DNA of 19,387 nt from Parcubacteria group bacterium (GTDB lineage: Bacteria; Patescibacteriota; Minisyncoccia; Phycocordibacterales; GCA-002724975), in the NCBI GenBank assembly GCA_002724975.1, contig PBQF01000035.1, forward strand, positions 1 to 19,387. Direction: 5' to 3'. A model generated the notes under the pieces. The model did not search any database. It had not been told where the DNA came from and saw only the letters and a list, made by a program, of their open reading frames with translations. Of this stretch, positions 6,111 through 13,317 are shown one piece after another. How positions within the stretch are numbered: the first letter of the stretch is position 1; every line of letters begins with the position of its first letter. The position numbers and the translations under genes were made by a program.

Positions 6111-7118
6111 ATGAATGAAAATTACGAATTTGATTTTATTGCTCTCGGTGATATTACAACAGACGCTTTTATAAAACTTTCAGATTTTCATATACATACC
6201 GACAATCAAAATGGACAAAGAATAAAAGAAATCTGTCTTCGATTCGGAGACAAGATTCCATACAAGGAAGTTATTGAAGTTCCGGCAGTCGGAAACAGCC
6301 CAAATGCTTCAGTTAGTGCTTCCAGACTGGGGATAAGAAGTGCAATCATTACAGAACTTGGAGATGATAAAGATGGGGAAAAGTGTATCCAATCTCTAGA
6401 AAAGGACAGCGTTTCAACAAAGTTTGTCAGAAAACACAAGGGTAAAAAAACTAACTATCATTATGTTCTTCAATATGGCGCAGAAAGAACTATTCTTATC
6501 AAACATGAAGAATATGAATATAAGCTTCCGAAACTCCCTGCAATAAAGTGGTTGTATTTAAGTTCACTCGGGGAAAATTCCCTTCCTTATCATAAAGAAA
6601 TTGCAAATTGGCTAAGGGAACATCCTGAAACAAAATTGGCCTTCCAGCCAGGGACTTTTCAAATCAAACAGGGCTCAGTTAATTTGAAAGAGTTGTATAA
6701 ACTTTCTCATCTCTTTTTTTGTAATGTTCAAGAGGCTCAAAGAATTTTGGAAACAGAAGAGACTGATACAAAAAAATTATTAAAAAGCATGAGAGAATTA
6801 GGTGTAAAAATTCCAGTAATTACAGACGGGGCTGATGGAGCTTACTTTTATGATGGGAATGAGGGTTGGCATATGCCAATTTATCCCGACCCCGCCCCAC
6901 CAATTGACAGAACCGGTGCCGGAGATTCATTTTCCTCAACTTTTACGAGTTTTCTGGCAATGGGATTACCTACACTAGAAGCTCTAAAAAGAGCACCTAT
7001 TAATTCCATGTCTGTCGTCCAATACACCGGTGCACAGGAAGGACTCTTAACAAAACAAAAATTAGAACAATTTTTAGAGAATGCTCCAGCAGATTACAAA
7101 GCTACAAAGATAATGTAA
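6111..7118 (+). CDS. PfkB-family carbohydrate kinase (ribokinase-like)
   Basis: 335 aa from ATG 6111; an upstream in-frame ATG at 6036 lies in the preceding terminator and is rejected. It transfers phosphate from ATP to a sugar or sugar phosphate. The C-terminal PfkB signature is DRTGAGDSFSSTF (266-278), with catalytic Asp 272 and the GAGD anion hole. The N-terminal substrate-side motif is GNSPNASVSASRLG (61-74), matching the GG..xN.A...xLG element of the family. ITDGADGAYFY (237-247) is the usual nucleotide-side strand. The substrate cannot be read from sequence. Being next to fba and opposite the pentose-phosphate operon favours a sugar-phosphate such as fructose 6-phosphate, sedoheptulose 7-phosphate or ribose; this is inference. 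It has no Shine-Dalgarno sequence and converges with the tkt operon. Confidence 0.9.
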   Translation: MNENYEFDFIALGDITTDAFIKLSDFHIHTDNQNGQRIKEICLRFGDKIPYKEVIEVPAVGNSPNASVSASRLGIRSAIITELGDDKDGEKCIQSLEKDSVSTKFVRKHKGKKTNYHYVLQYGAERTILIKHEEYEYKLPKLPAIKWLYLSSLGENSLPYHKEIANWLREHPETKLAFQPGTFQIKQGSVNLKELYKLSHLFFCNVQEAQRILETEETDTKKLLKSMRELGVKIPVITDGADGAYFYDGNEGWHMPIYPDPAPPIDRTGAGDSFSSTFTSFLAMGLPTLEALKRAPINSMSVVQYTGAQEGLLTKQKLEQFLENAPADYKATKIM

Positions 7119-7154
7119 TTAAACAAAGCAATATCTGTCATTAAAAATAGAAGC

Positions 7155-7180
7155 TTCTCACACAACTAGCAGTGCGAGAA
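7155..7180. other. Hairpin in the convergent intergenic region
   Basis: TTCTC-A-CAC pairs with GTG-C-GAGAA around an 8-nt loop, giving 8 bp with one mismatch. It lies between the convergent kinase and transketolase genes and could be a weak bidirectional terminator, but no U-tract follows on either strand. The remainder of 7119-7243 shows no ORF. Confidence 0.3.
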
Positions 7181-7243
7181 ACCGTAAACGAGTGCCACTA
7201 TAGACACAACTCTAGGTACTACGAAATTATTAATGATTCTATA

Positions 7244-8230
7244 TTACCTTTTCAAAACTTTCTCTACAGCTTTCTTTATTGAATCAACTCCCATTCCATA
7301 ATGTTCGATTAGTTCATCTGGCTCTCCTGACTGGCCAAATTTATCCTGAACCCCAATAAATTCCATGGCTACAGGATTGTTTTTTGAAAGAACCTCTGCT
7401 ACAGCACTTCCCATTCCGCCATTGACTTGATGCTCTTCAACCGTTACCACTTTGCCCGCCTTTTTAGCTACTTCAATTACAGCCGCTTCATCCATTGGCT
7501 TAATTGTATGATTATTTAAAACACTGCACTCAATACCATCTTTTGAAAGTTCCTCTGCTGCAATTAGAGCTTTCTGTGTCAATGGACCACAAGAAATTAT
7601 AGCCACATCCACTTTTTCCGAATCACGCAAAAGGTTTGCTTTGCCTATATTAAAAGGAGAGCTTTCTGTTGTAATAACTGGAGTCTTTTCTCTACCAAAG
7701 CGAATGTAGACTGGTTTTTCTAATCTAACTGCCTGATGAATTGCCTTTTTAGTTTCCTCAAAATCACAAGGGGCTAGAACAGTCATATTCGGCTGAACCC
7801 TCATTAAAGCTATATCTTCCAATGCCTGATGTGTTGCACCGTCAGGGCCAACTGAAATTCCGGCGTGAGCTCCCATAATTTTTACCGGTACATTATTTAA
7901 AGAAATCGTTGTCCTAATCTGCTCATTATTCCTCCCTGGAGAAAAAACAGCATAAGAAGAAATAAAGGGGATTTTGCCGTAAGCCGCCATACCAGACGCA
8001 ACTGTTGCCAAATTCTGCTCAGCTACGCCAATTTCAATATATCTCTCAGGAAATTTTTCTTTGAACCAATGGCTTCTGGTTGATTCAGCCAAGTCAGCAC
8101 AAAGAACAACTATGCGATCATCTTTCTCTCCCGCCTCAACCACACCTTTGCCATAACCATCTCTGGTATAAGCCAGCTCAGCGTCTTTGTCTAAAACTTT
8201 AGGATTTAAATTTTGACTTTTATTTAACAT
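7244..8230 (-). CDS. tkt: Transketolase, C-terminal subunit (pyrimidine-binding and C-terminal domains)
   Basis: 328 aa from ATG 8230, 1 nt after the stop of the HD gene; a longer frame from 8302 would overlap that gene by over 70 nt and is rejected. This is the second half of a split transketolase, which moves two-carbon units between ketose and aldose phosphates with thiamine diphosphate. The catalytic Glu that activates the cofactor is Glu 71 in YIEIGVAEQN (64-73). GAHAGISVGPDGATHQALED and the RFGREKTP segment are typical of the pyrimidine domain, and the region after about 200 is the transketolase C-terminal domain. It must pair with the N-terminal subunit encoded one gene upstream. A DXS-like family member is less likely given that neighbour. 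Confidence 0.93.
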   Translation of the reverse strand: MLNKSQNLNPKVLDKDAELAYTRDGYGKGVVEAGEKDDRIVVLCADLAESTRSHWFKEKFPERYIEIGVAEQNLATVASGMAAYGKIPFISSYAVFSPGRNNEQIRTTISLNNVPVKIMGAHAGISVGPDGATHQALEDIALMRVQPNMTVLAPCDFEETKKAIHQAVRLEKPVYIRFGREKTPVITTESSPFNIGKANLLRDSEKVDVAIISCGPLTQKALIAAEELSKDGIECSVLNNHTIKPMDEAAVIEVAKKAGKVVTVEEHQVNGGMGSAVAEVLSKNNPVAMEFIGVQDKFGQSGEPDELIEHYGMGVDSIKKAVEKVLKR

Positions 8231-8231
8231 A

Positions 8232-8834
8232 TTATCTATTTTCGGGAGTCCATAAATTTTCCCACCAAGCGGACGGACTCCTTTTATATATTGCCTTAGC
8301 AATATTTTGGGCGGTTTTGGTTTTTAGTTTCTTATACTGGGCATTTTCCGTTTCATTGCCCTTGCCCTTTAACCAAATTTGGGCTTCTTGATTCCCCTGC
8401 CATGCATATTCACGAAGCAAAAGAATTTGATCAAGCATATCGGCATCTTTGGTAATAATCGCTTCCCTGCTTTTTCTCTCTTCGTATTCATCCGTTAAAT
8501 CTTTTAAATCGCTATGTGGTAATGTCCCTAACTGCTCTTCAACAACCTCGTCGCCAAATTCTTTTACATACCTTTTCTGTATATAGTTATGATCACCTGT
8601 TCTAATCTCGCCCAAATCATGTAATAGGCACATTTTTACAACCTTAGAAGAATCAGCCTTCTCTTCATTAGCTAAAACCCAGCCAATTATAGCAACCCTG
8701 TAAGAGTGGGAAGCAATATTGTCTGACATATCATCTGTCAAAAGCGTTTGTCTATGAGAACGTAAAAGCTTCCTCATTGTACCAATTTCAAAAAGGAAGT
8801 CTGCAATTCTTACATCATTATTACTCATGTTCAC
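8232..8834 (-). CDS. HD-domain phosphohydrolase (YfbR/HDDC2-like)
   Basis: 200 aa. The metal-binding HD signature is complete: His 43 (ASHSYRVA), His 72-Asp 73 (LLHDLGEIRTGD), and Asp 130/Asp 132 in TKDADMLDQ. The pattern S-H-x-Y/x-R-V-A with H-D-L-x-E resembles the YfbR/HDDC2 group, whose known members are 5'-deoxyribonucleotidases or related phosphohydrolases; the substrate here is unknown. The start at 8834 is GTG, 11 nt after AGGAGG; an ATG two codons later (8828) is the alternative. It overlaps the end of the transketolase N-subunit by 14 nt (or 8) and ends 1 nt before the C-subunit, so it is co-translated between the two halves of one enzyme. That context hints at a link to pentose-phosphate or nucleotide-sugar balance. 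Confidence 0.86.
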   Translation of the reverse strand: MNMSNNDVRIADFLFEIGTMRKLLRSHRQTLLTDDMSDNIASHSYRVAIIGWVLANEEKADSSKVVKMCLLHDLGEIRTGDHNYIQKRYVKEFGDEVVEEQLGTLPHSDLKDLTDEYEERKSREAIITKDADMLDQILLLREYAWQGNQEAQIWLKGKGNETENAQYKKLKTKTAQNIAKAIYKRSPSAWWENLWTPENR

Positions 8835-9687
8835 TTTGAATTTTTCCTCCTAATGTTCTTAATTCCTTCAAGAATTTTTTACCCTCCTCGCCTTTTGGCG
8901 GTATGCCATGCCATTTGAAATCAAATTCAATTTCTTCAATTCCTTTCCCAGGAATCGTGTGGGCAATAATACAGACTGGCTTTTCATAAATTGCTTTTGC
9001 TTTGTTTATCGCATCAACAAACTCCTCAATATTATGTCCATCTACCTCTAAAACATGAAAGCCAAAGGACTCCCATTTTTCTCGAAGCGGCTCTAAAGGC
9101 ATTACATCTTCTGTAAAACCGTTGATTTGGATATTGTTCCTGTCAACTACCACAGTCAGATTATTAAGCTTATTCTTCCCGGCAAACATCGCCCCTTCCC
9201 ATGTGTTTCCAGCATCAAGTTCGCCATCGCTCATGGCACAATAGACTTCAAAATTTTTGCCATCCATTCGAGCAGCTAGAGCTATCCCAGCCGCTTGTGA
9301 AAGTCCCGAACCTAGCGGGCCAGAAGTACTTTCCATAGCTGGAATTTTTTCTCTTTCTGGATGTCCTTGAAAAGGGCTACCAAATTTTCTTAGGCTATTT
9401 TCATACTCTGAAACACTAAAATACCCCGCATGAGCCATAGCTGCATAATGAACCGGCACTATATGACCATTTGAAAGAATTAATCTGTCCCTCTCTGCCC
9501 AATCTGGCCTTTCGGGATCATATTTTAGTATATGAAAATAAAAAGCAGTGAAAATATCAGCCATTCCTAATGGCCCCGCGGTATGGCCTGAACCAGCATT
9601 CACCAAAGACTTTATTAAGGTCTGCCTGATTTCGTTAGCCTTAAGCTCAAGTTCTTTTAATTTTTCATCGTGAAGATGTTCCAACAT
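8821..9687 (-). CDS. tkt: Transketolase, N-terminal subunit (thiamine diphosphate-binding)
   Basis: 288 aa carrying the pyrophosphate-binding domain of transketolase. His 35 (SGHTAGPLG) and His 75 (SNGHIVP) are conserved active-site residues. The ThDP motif runs from SDGELDAGN (153-161) to NNL (175-177); the usual G-D-G reads S-D-G here. DRNNIQINGFTED and IPGKGIEE are also typical. The ATG at 9687 comes 1 nt after the rpe stop. It works as a heteromeric complex with the C-subunit, from which it is separated by the HD gene. Confidence 0.94.
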   Translation of the reverse strand: MLEHLHDEKLKELELKANEIRQTLIKSLVNAGSGHTAGPLGMADIFTAFYFHILKYDPERPDWAERDRLILSNGHIVPVHYAAMAHAGYFSVSEYENSLRKFGSPFQGHPEREKIPAMESTSGPLGSGLSQAAGIALAARMDGKNFEVYCAMSDGELDAGNTWEGAMFAGKNKLNNLTVVVDRNNIQINGFTEDVMPLEPLREKWESFGFHVLEVDGHNIEEFVDAINKAKAIYEKPVCIIAHTIPGKGIEEIEFDFKWHGIPPKGEEGKKFLKELRTLGGKIQSEHE

Positions 9688-9688
9688 T

Positions 9689-10345
9689 TTAAGAATTCTC
9701 TAATTTTTTAATTGCCTCTGGTATATTTTTATTCTTAAAAATCCCAGAACCAGAAATAAGTTTTGTTGCACCCGCCTTTACAAGTTTTGGTGCGGTTTCA
9801 AAATTAACCCCAATATCAATAGCAATTTCTAACTTTGGATATTTCTTCCGAAGTTCTTTAATTTTATCATAAACATTTTCATCCAACTCAACTCCGTGGA
9901 AACCGACTTTGTCATTCCCCATTAATTGTACAAAATTAATTTCGGGAATCCATTGATCCAAAATACTACTTCTGGTGCTTGGATTTATTGAAATGCCAAT
10001 TTCTATATCACGCAGTTTTAAATCGGCGATTAAAACAGATGGGTTATCAATTGTTTCTAAATGAAGAATAACTGTCTTGACTCCCGCCTCTATCCACGCA
10101 TCAATAACCTCGTCCGGATTATTAGCATACAAATCAAGCTCTAACTTTAGAGTATCGCTCTGTGGTAACTCATGGTTTGGAAGTTCGTCGCCTTCGGTAT
10201 AGGGCCAAGTAATATTCTCGGCAAACTCCCCGTCTGATATATCAATTTGAATAGTGTCAACAAAGTCAGAGACAATATCAATTTTGTCATTCAATTCATC
10301 AAAACTTTTGGGAATTATAGCCGGAACGACTTTAATTGTTTTCAT
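9689..10345 (-). CDS. rpe: Ribulose-phosphate 3-epimerase-like protein with altered metal site
   Basis: 218-aa TIM barrel of the Rpe family, expected to interconvert ribulose 5-phosphate and xylulose 5-phosphate. The family outline is clear: VPAIIPKSFDEL at the N-terminus, SINPST mid-way, the LMGNDKVGFHG loop in place of the usual MSVNPGFGGQ, and AIDIGVNFETAPKLVKAGAT near the end with a phosphate-binding SGSGIF. Aligned by eye to E. coli Rpe, the two catalytic/metal Asp residues are kept (QIDISDG and AIDIGV). The two metal-ligand histidines are not: the first is Gln (TIQID) and the second is Asp (LELDLY). So either the metal site is rebuilt or the substrate differs. It overlaps rpiB by 14 nt and ends 1 nt before tkt. 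Confidence 0.83.
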   Translation of the reverse strand: MKTIKVVPAIIPKSFDELNDKIDIVSDFVDTIQIDISDGEFAENITWPYTEGDELPNHELPQSDTLKLELDLYANNPDEVIDAWIEAGVKTVILHLETIDNPSVLIADLKLRDIEIGISINPSTRSSILDQWIPEINFVQLMGNDKVGFHGVELDENVYDKIKELRKKYPKLEIAIDIGVNFETAPKLVKAGATKLISGSGIFKNKNIPEAIKKLENS

Positions 10346-10778
10346 CCAACTTTTTTATTCTTCTTTTGTGCCTTTCTTCCTCGGAAAAACTTGTTCCGAG
10401 CCAGATTCTTATAGATTCTTTTGCTGTTTCCTCATCCATGAATCTTACGCCTAAAGAAAGAATATTTGCATTATTATGTTCTTTGCTTTTTCTAAGAACT
10501 TCTTTACCACCGCCATAAAAAACTGCTGCTCGAACTCCTTTAAATCGGTTTGCCTGCATTGCTTCTCCTTGACCAGAACCGCCTAAGATTATCCCCAAAA
10601 CTCCAGGATTCCCCGCCACAGCCTTTGCAACCGGAGTAACAAAATCGGGATAATCGTCGTCCTGATTTAATTCATACGCACCCATATCCTTAACTTCATA
10701 TCCAATTTCTTCTAAAAATGGTTTCAATGATTCCTTCAATAGAAACCCAACATGATCTGTTCCTAAATAAATTGTCAT
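10332..10778 (-). CDS. rpiB: Ribose-5-phosphate isomerase B (Glu-type active site)
   Basis: 148 aa of the RpiB/LacAB family, interconverting ribose 5-phosphate and ribulose 5-phosphate. Family motifs are GTDHVGF (6-12), ILGGSGQGEAMQANRFKGVRAA (64-85) and the His in KEHNNANILSLGVRF (His 101). The active-site Cys of the E. coli type is replaced by Gly, and Glu 72 sits where the Mycobacterium tuberculosis enzyme has its catalytic Glu (GSGNGE), so this is the Glu-type subclass. The start overlaps the gap stop by 4 nt and the end overlaps rpe by 14 nt, typical of translational coupling. Confidence 0.93.
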   Translation of the reverse strand: MTIYLGTDHVGFLLKESLKPFLEEIGYEVKDMGAYELNQDDDYPDFVTPVAKAVAGNPGVLGIILGGSGQGEAMQANRFKGVRAAVFYGGGKEVLRKSKEHNNANILSLGVRFMDEETAKESIRIWLGTSFSEEERHKRRIKKLDENN

Positions 10779-11815
10779 TTCCTCTTGGCATGATTGCCGG
10801 TTGTAATAATATGCTTGATTAAAGTATTGGCATAACCCATTTCGTTATCATACCAAGATAAAACTTTAACCAAATTTCCTCCAACAACTCTGGTATATTC
10901 CAAATCTATTATTGAAGCATTAGTATTTCCTACAATATCAGAGGAAACTAAATCTTCATCTGTCACACTGAAGATTCCTTTCCATTTTGGATCAGCAGCT
11001 GCCTTCTTAAAAATTTCATTAACTTCTTCAATAGTCGTTGGCTTTTTTGAAACAAAAGTAATATCAACAATTGAACCAACAATTACAGGAACTCTTAAGG
11101 CAATCCCGTCAAATTTCCCGGCGAGAGATTCGACCGCTTTTGTCGTAGCGATAGCAGCACCTGATGTTGTTGGCACTATATTTTGAGCGCCAGCACGGCC
11201 CGCCCTTGCACGACCTTTTGGATTTGGTGAATCTACTAAGGTCTGACTTGAAGTATAGCCATGAATAGTGTTGAGAAGTGCTTTCTCGATACCTAATCCT
11301 TCTTCTAAAATCTTCATTACAGGACCACCAGCGTTTGTTGTACAACTAGCATTTGATGAAATATCACAGACTCGAAGTTTATCATCATTCACCCCCATTA
11401 AAACTGTCACCCCGACAACTCCTTCTTGTGGTTCGTCTTTAATCGGGGCAGAAACCACGACCCTTGTTGCCCCCGCGTCTAAATGTACTTTGGATTTAGC
11501 GTAACTTGCAAAAACTCCCGTTGATTCAAGAACAACATCTACATTCAAATCTTTCCAAGGGAGCTTCGACGGATCTTTTTCATTTAAGTATTTTATTTCC
11601 TTGCCATTCGCTTTCAAAACCCCAGGGCTTGAGGAAACTTCAAAAGGTGCTCTGCCATAGGCACTGTCATATTTTAAAAGATACGCAATATTATCAACTG
11701 GAGATAAATCATTAATAGCAACAATTTCAATTTCGTCCTTTTTGTATTGAGCAAGCTTAAAAAAAGCTCTACCAATTCTACCAAAACCATTTATCGCTAC
11801 GCGAATTTTTTCCAT
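10775..11815 (-). CDS. gap: Type I glyceraldehyde-3-phosphate dehydrogenase
   Basis: 346 aa. Oxidises glyceraldehyde 3-phosphate to 1,3-bisphosphoglycerate with NAD+. The Rossmann motif is INGFGRIGRAF (8-18). Asp 36 in AINDL favours NAD over NADP. The catalytic Cys 158 is in NASCTTN and His 185 in NTIHGYTS. The C-terminus has the WYDNEMGYANTL signature. After CTTN the sequence is AGGP rather than the more usual CLAP. It is the first gene of the gap-rpiB-rpe-tkt-HD-tkt operon and overlaps rpiB by 4 nt. It has no Shine-Dalgarno sequence, and a -10 hexamer 6 nt upstream suggests a leaderless message. Confidence 0.97.
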   Translation of the reverse strand: MEKIRVAINGFGRIGRAFFKLAQYKKDEIEIVAINDLSPVDNIAYLLKYDSAYGRAPFEVSSSPGVLKANGKEIKYLNEKDPSKLPWKDLNVDVVLESTGVFASYAKSKVHLDAGATRVVVSAPIKDEPQEGVVGVTVLMGVNDDKLRVCDISSNASCTTNAGGPVMKILEEGLGIEKALLNTIHGYTSSQTLVDSPNPKGRARAGRAGAQNIVPTTSGAAIATTKAVESLAGKFDGIALRVPVIVGSIVDITFVSKKPTTIEEVNEIFKKAAADPKWKGIFSVTDEDLVSSDIVGNTNASIIDLEYTRVVGGNLVKVLSWYDNEMGYANTLIKHIITTGNHAKRK

Positions 11816-11821
11816 AGTTAT

Positions 11822-11827
11822 ATTGTA
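11822..11827 (-). promoter_or_regulatory. -10-like hexamer of the gap-tkt operon
   Basis: TACAAT on the minus strand is followed by ATAACT and then the gap ATG, so transcription would start at the initiator codon itself. The whole gap between gatB and gap is only 25 nt. No clear -35 box; a T-rich stretch lies upstream. Confidence 0.48.
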
Positions 11828-11840
11828 GCAAAAAGAAAAA

Positions 11841-13244
11841 TTATTTGAGTAGATCCGTGAAGATTTCGGAGATAACCTGTGGATTAGCCGAACCTTTGGT
11901 TTCTTTCATGGCTTGACCAATCAAAAACTGCAAAGCACTTCCTTGTCCTGATTTATAATCGTTTATTACAGAATCGTTCTCTGAAATTATCTTTTCAGCC
12001 AATGCTCGAAGCTCTGTCATATCATTTTGTTGATATAATCCCTTTTCCTTGGCAATACTCTTGGGGGCACCACCTTCTTCATACATAATTTTTAAAATAT
12101 CCTTGCCGGCACGGCTCCCAATTTCTCCCTTCGAGAGCATTCTTAGAAGCTCAAAAAAGCTTTTAATAGAAAACTTAAATTTCTGCTCTTTTATATTCCC
12201 TCCCATTAAACCTATCAAATCTGACGTGATGTAGTTGGCGGTAATTGGAGGAGAGGCCCCAGCCTTAACTGCACTTAGAAAAAGTTCCCCTAAAAACGGA
12301 CTTTGAACAAAAACTTCGACATCTTCTGCTTTAATTCCAGTCTCTCTGTATAATTCTCTTTTCTCCGACGGTAAATCTGGGATTTCATTCGCAAGACCGA
12401 TTGAACCAAATTCTTTAATCTCCGACAATTTAAGTTTCGGTAAATCAGGATCAGGGAAATATCGATAGTCTGAAGAACCTTCCTTTTGTCTCTGTGAAAA
12501 CGTCTCTTGTTTATTTTCGTCCCAGCCACGCGTTTCTTGAACAACCTTCTCTCCAGCTTCAAGTATTCCAGTCTGTCTTTCAATTTCATATTCAATTGCT
12601 TTTTCAGCAATCTTGAATGAGTTTAGGTTTTTAATTTCGGTTTTGGTTCCAAGCTTGCTGTCTTTTGAAACGGAGACATTGGCTTCGACGCGCATTTCCC
12701 CTTTTTCCATATTGGCATCGGCTACGTTCATATATCGAAGAGTTAGTTGAAGTTCTTTGGCAAACGCTGCCGCTTGTTTAGCCGAAGTAATTACTGGTTC
12801 AGTCACCAACTCCATTAGGGGTACTCCAGCACGATTAAAATCGATTAGACTGTAATTTCCTTTATGTTTTGAGAGAGCTGTATCCTCTTCTAGATGAATT
12901 CTGGTTAATTTAACCCCATTTAATTCTCCTCCTGAAACCAGAGGATATTTGTATTGTGATATCTGATAACCTTTTGGAATATCGGGATAAAAATAATTCT
13001 TTCTATCAAATTCGGTGTAGTCAGCTAAATTGCCCTGCAAAGCCAGTCCGACTTTCAAAACGCTCTTAACCGCCTCCTTGTTTATAACAGGCAGGGTTCC
13101 AGGGTGCCCCATACAAACAGGACAAATATTAGCATTTGGCTTCTTCTCGTCTGGGTCATTCTTGGAATTGCAGAACATTTTCGTCTCTGTTTTCAACTCC
13201 GCGTGAATCTCAAGACCAATTGTCGCTTTATACTCACTACTCAT
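11841..13244 (-). CDS. gatB: Aspartyl/glutamyl-tRNA amidotransferase subunit B
   Basis: 467 aa. With GatA and GatC it converts Glu-tRNA(Gln) and/or Asp-tRNA(Asn) to the amide forms; GatB binds the tRNA and holds the kinase/transamidase site. GLEIHAELKTETKMFC opens the cradle domain, and NICPVCMGHPGTLPV follows. The four-Cys zinc knuckle seen in some GatB proteins is incomplete here: FC-N-S, then CPVC, so three cysteines. DFNRAGVPLMELVTEP and FPDPDLP are family signatures. The C-terminal third is the helical and YqeY-like tail that contacts the tRNA elbow. gatA and gatC are not in the window. Confidence 0.97.
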   Translation of the reverse strand: MSSEYKATIGLEIHAELKTETKMFCNSKNDPDEKKPNANICPVCMGHPGTLPVINKEAVKSVLKVGLALQGNLADYTEFDRKNYFYPDIPKGYQISQYKYPLVSGGELNGVKLTRIHLEEDTALSKHKGNYSLIDFNRAGVPLMELVTEPVITSAKQAAAFAKELQLTLRYMNVADANMEKGEMRVEANVSVSKDSKLGTKTEIKNLNSFKIAEKAIEYEIERQTGILEAGEKVVQETRGWDENKQETFSQRQKEGSSDYRYFPDPDLPKLKLSEIKEFGSIGLANEIPDLPSEKRELYRETGIKAEDVEVFVQSPFLGELFLSAVKAGASPPITANYITSDLIGLMGGNIKEQKFKFSIKSFFELLRMLSKGEIGSRAGKDILKIMYEEGGAPKSIAKEKGLYQQNDMTELRALAEKIISENDSVINDYKSGQGSALQFLIGQAMKETKGSANPQVISEIFTDLLK

Positions 13245-13251
13245 AGAAGAA

Positions 13252-13257
13252 ATTTTA
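13252..13257 (-). promoter_or_regulatory. -10-like hexamer of gatB
   Basis: TAAAAT on the minus strand ends 7 nt before the gatB ATG. No Shine-Dalgarno sequence is present. A 17-bp inverted repeat lies about 20 nt further upstream. Confidence 0.42.
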
Positions 13258-13277
13258 CCACATTAGCTTAAAGACAG

Positions 13278-13317
13278 AATAGTACGTACCATGGTATGTA
13301 CCATGGTACATACTATT
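13278..13317. repeat. Long near-perfect palindrome between obg and gatB
   Basis: Arms 13278-13294 and 13301-13317 are 17 nt each with a single mismatch, and the loop is TATGTA. Within it, 13294-13313 is a perfect 20-bp palindrome, GTATGTACCATGGTACATAC, so two alternative pairings exist. CCATGG occurs twice. The obg stop codon (13313-13315) lies inside the right arm. It could be an operator for gatB, a terminator for the obg operon (only a poor CTGTCTTT follows on the minus strand), or a protein-binding or cruciform site. Confidence 0.8.

Noticed and set aside
8231..8302. Longer start for the transketolase C-subunit
   Set aside because: It would overlap the well-supported HD gene by over 70 nt; ATG 8230 gives a 1-nt junction like the other operon junctions.
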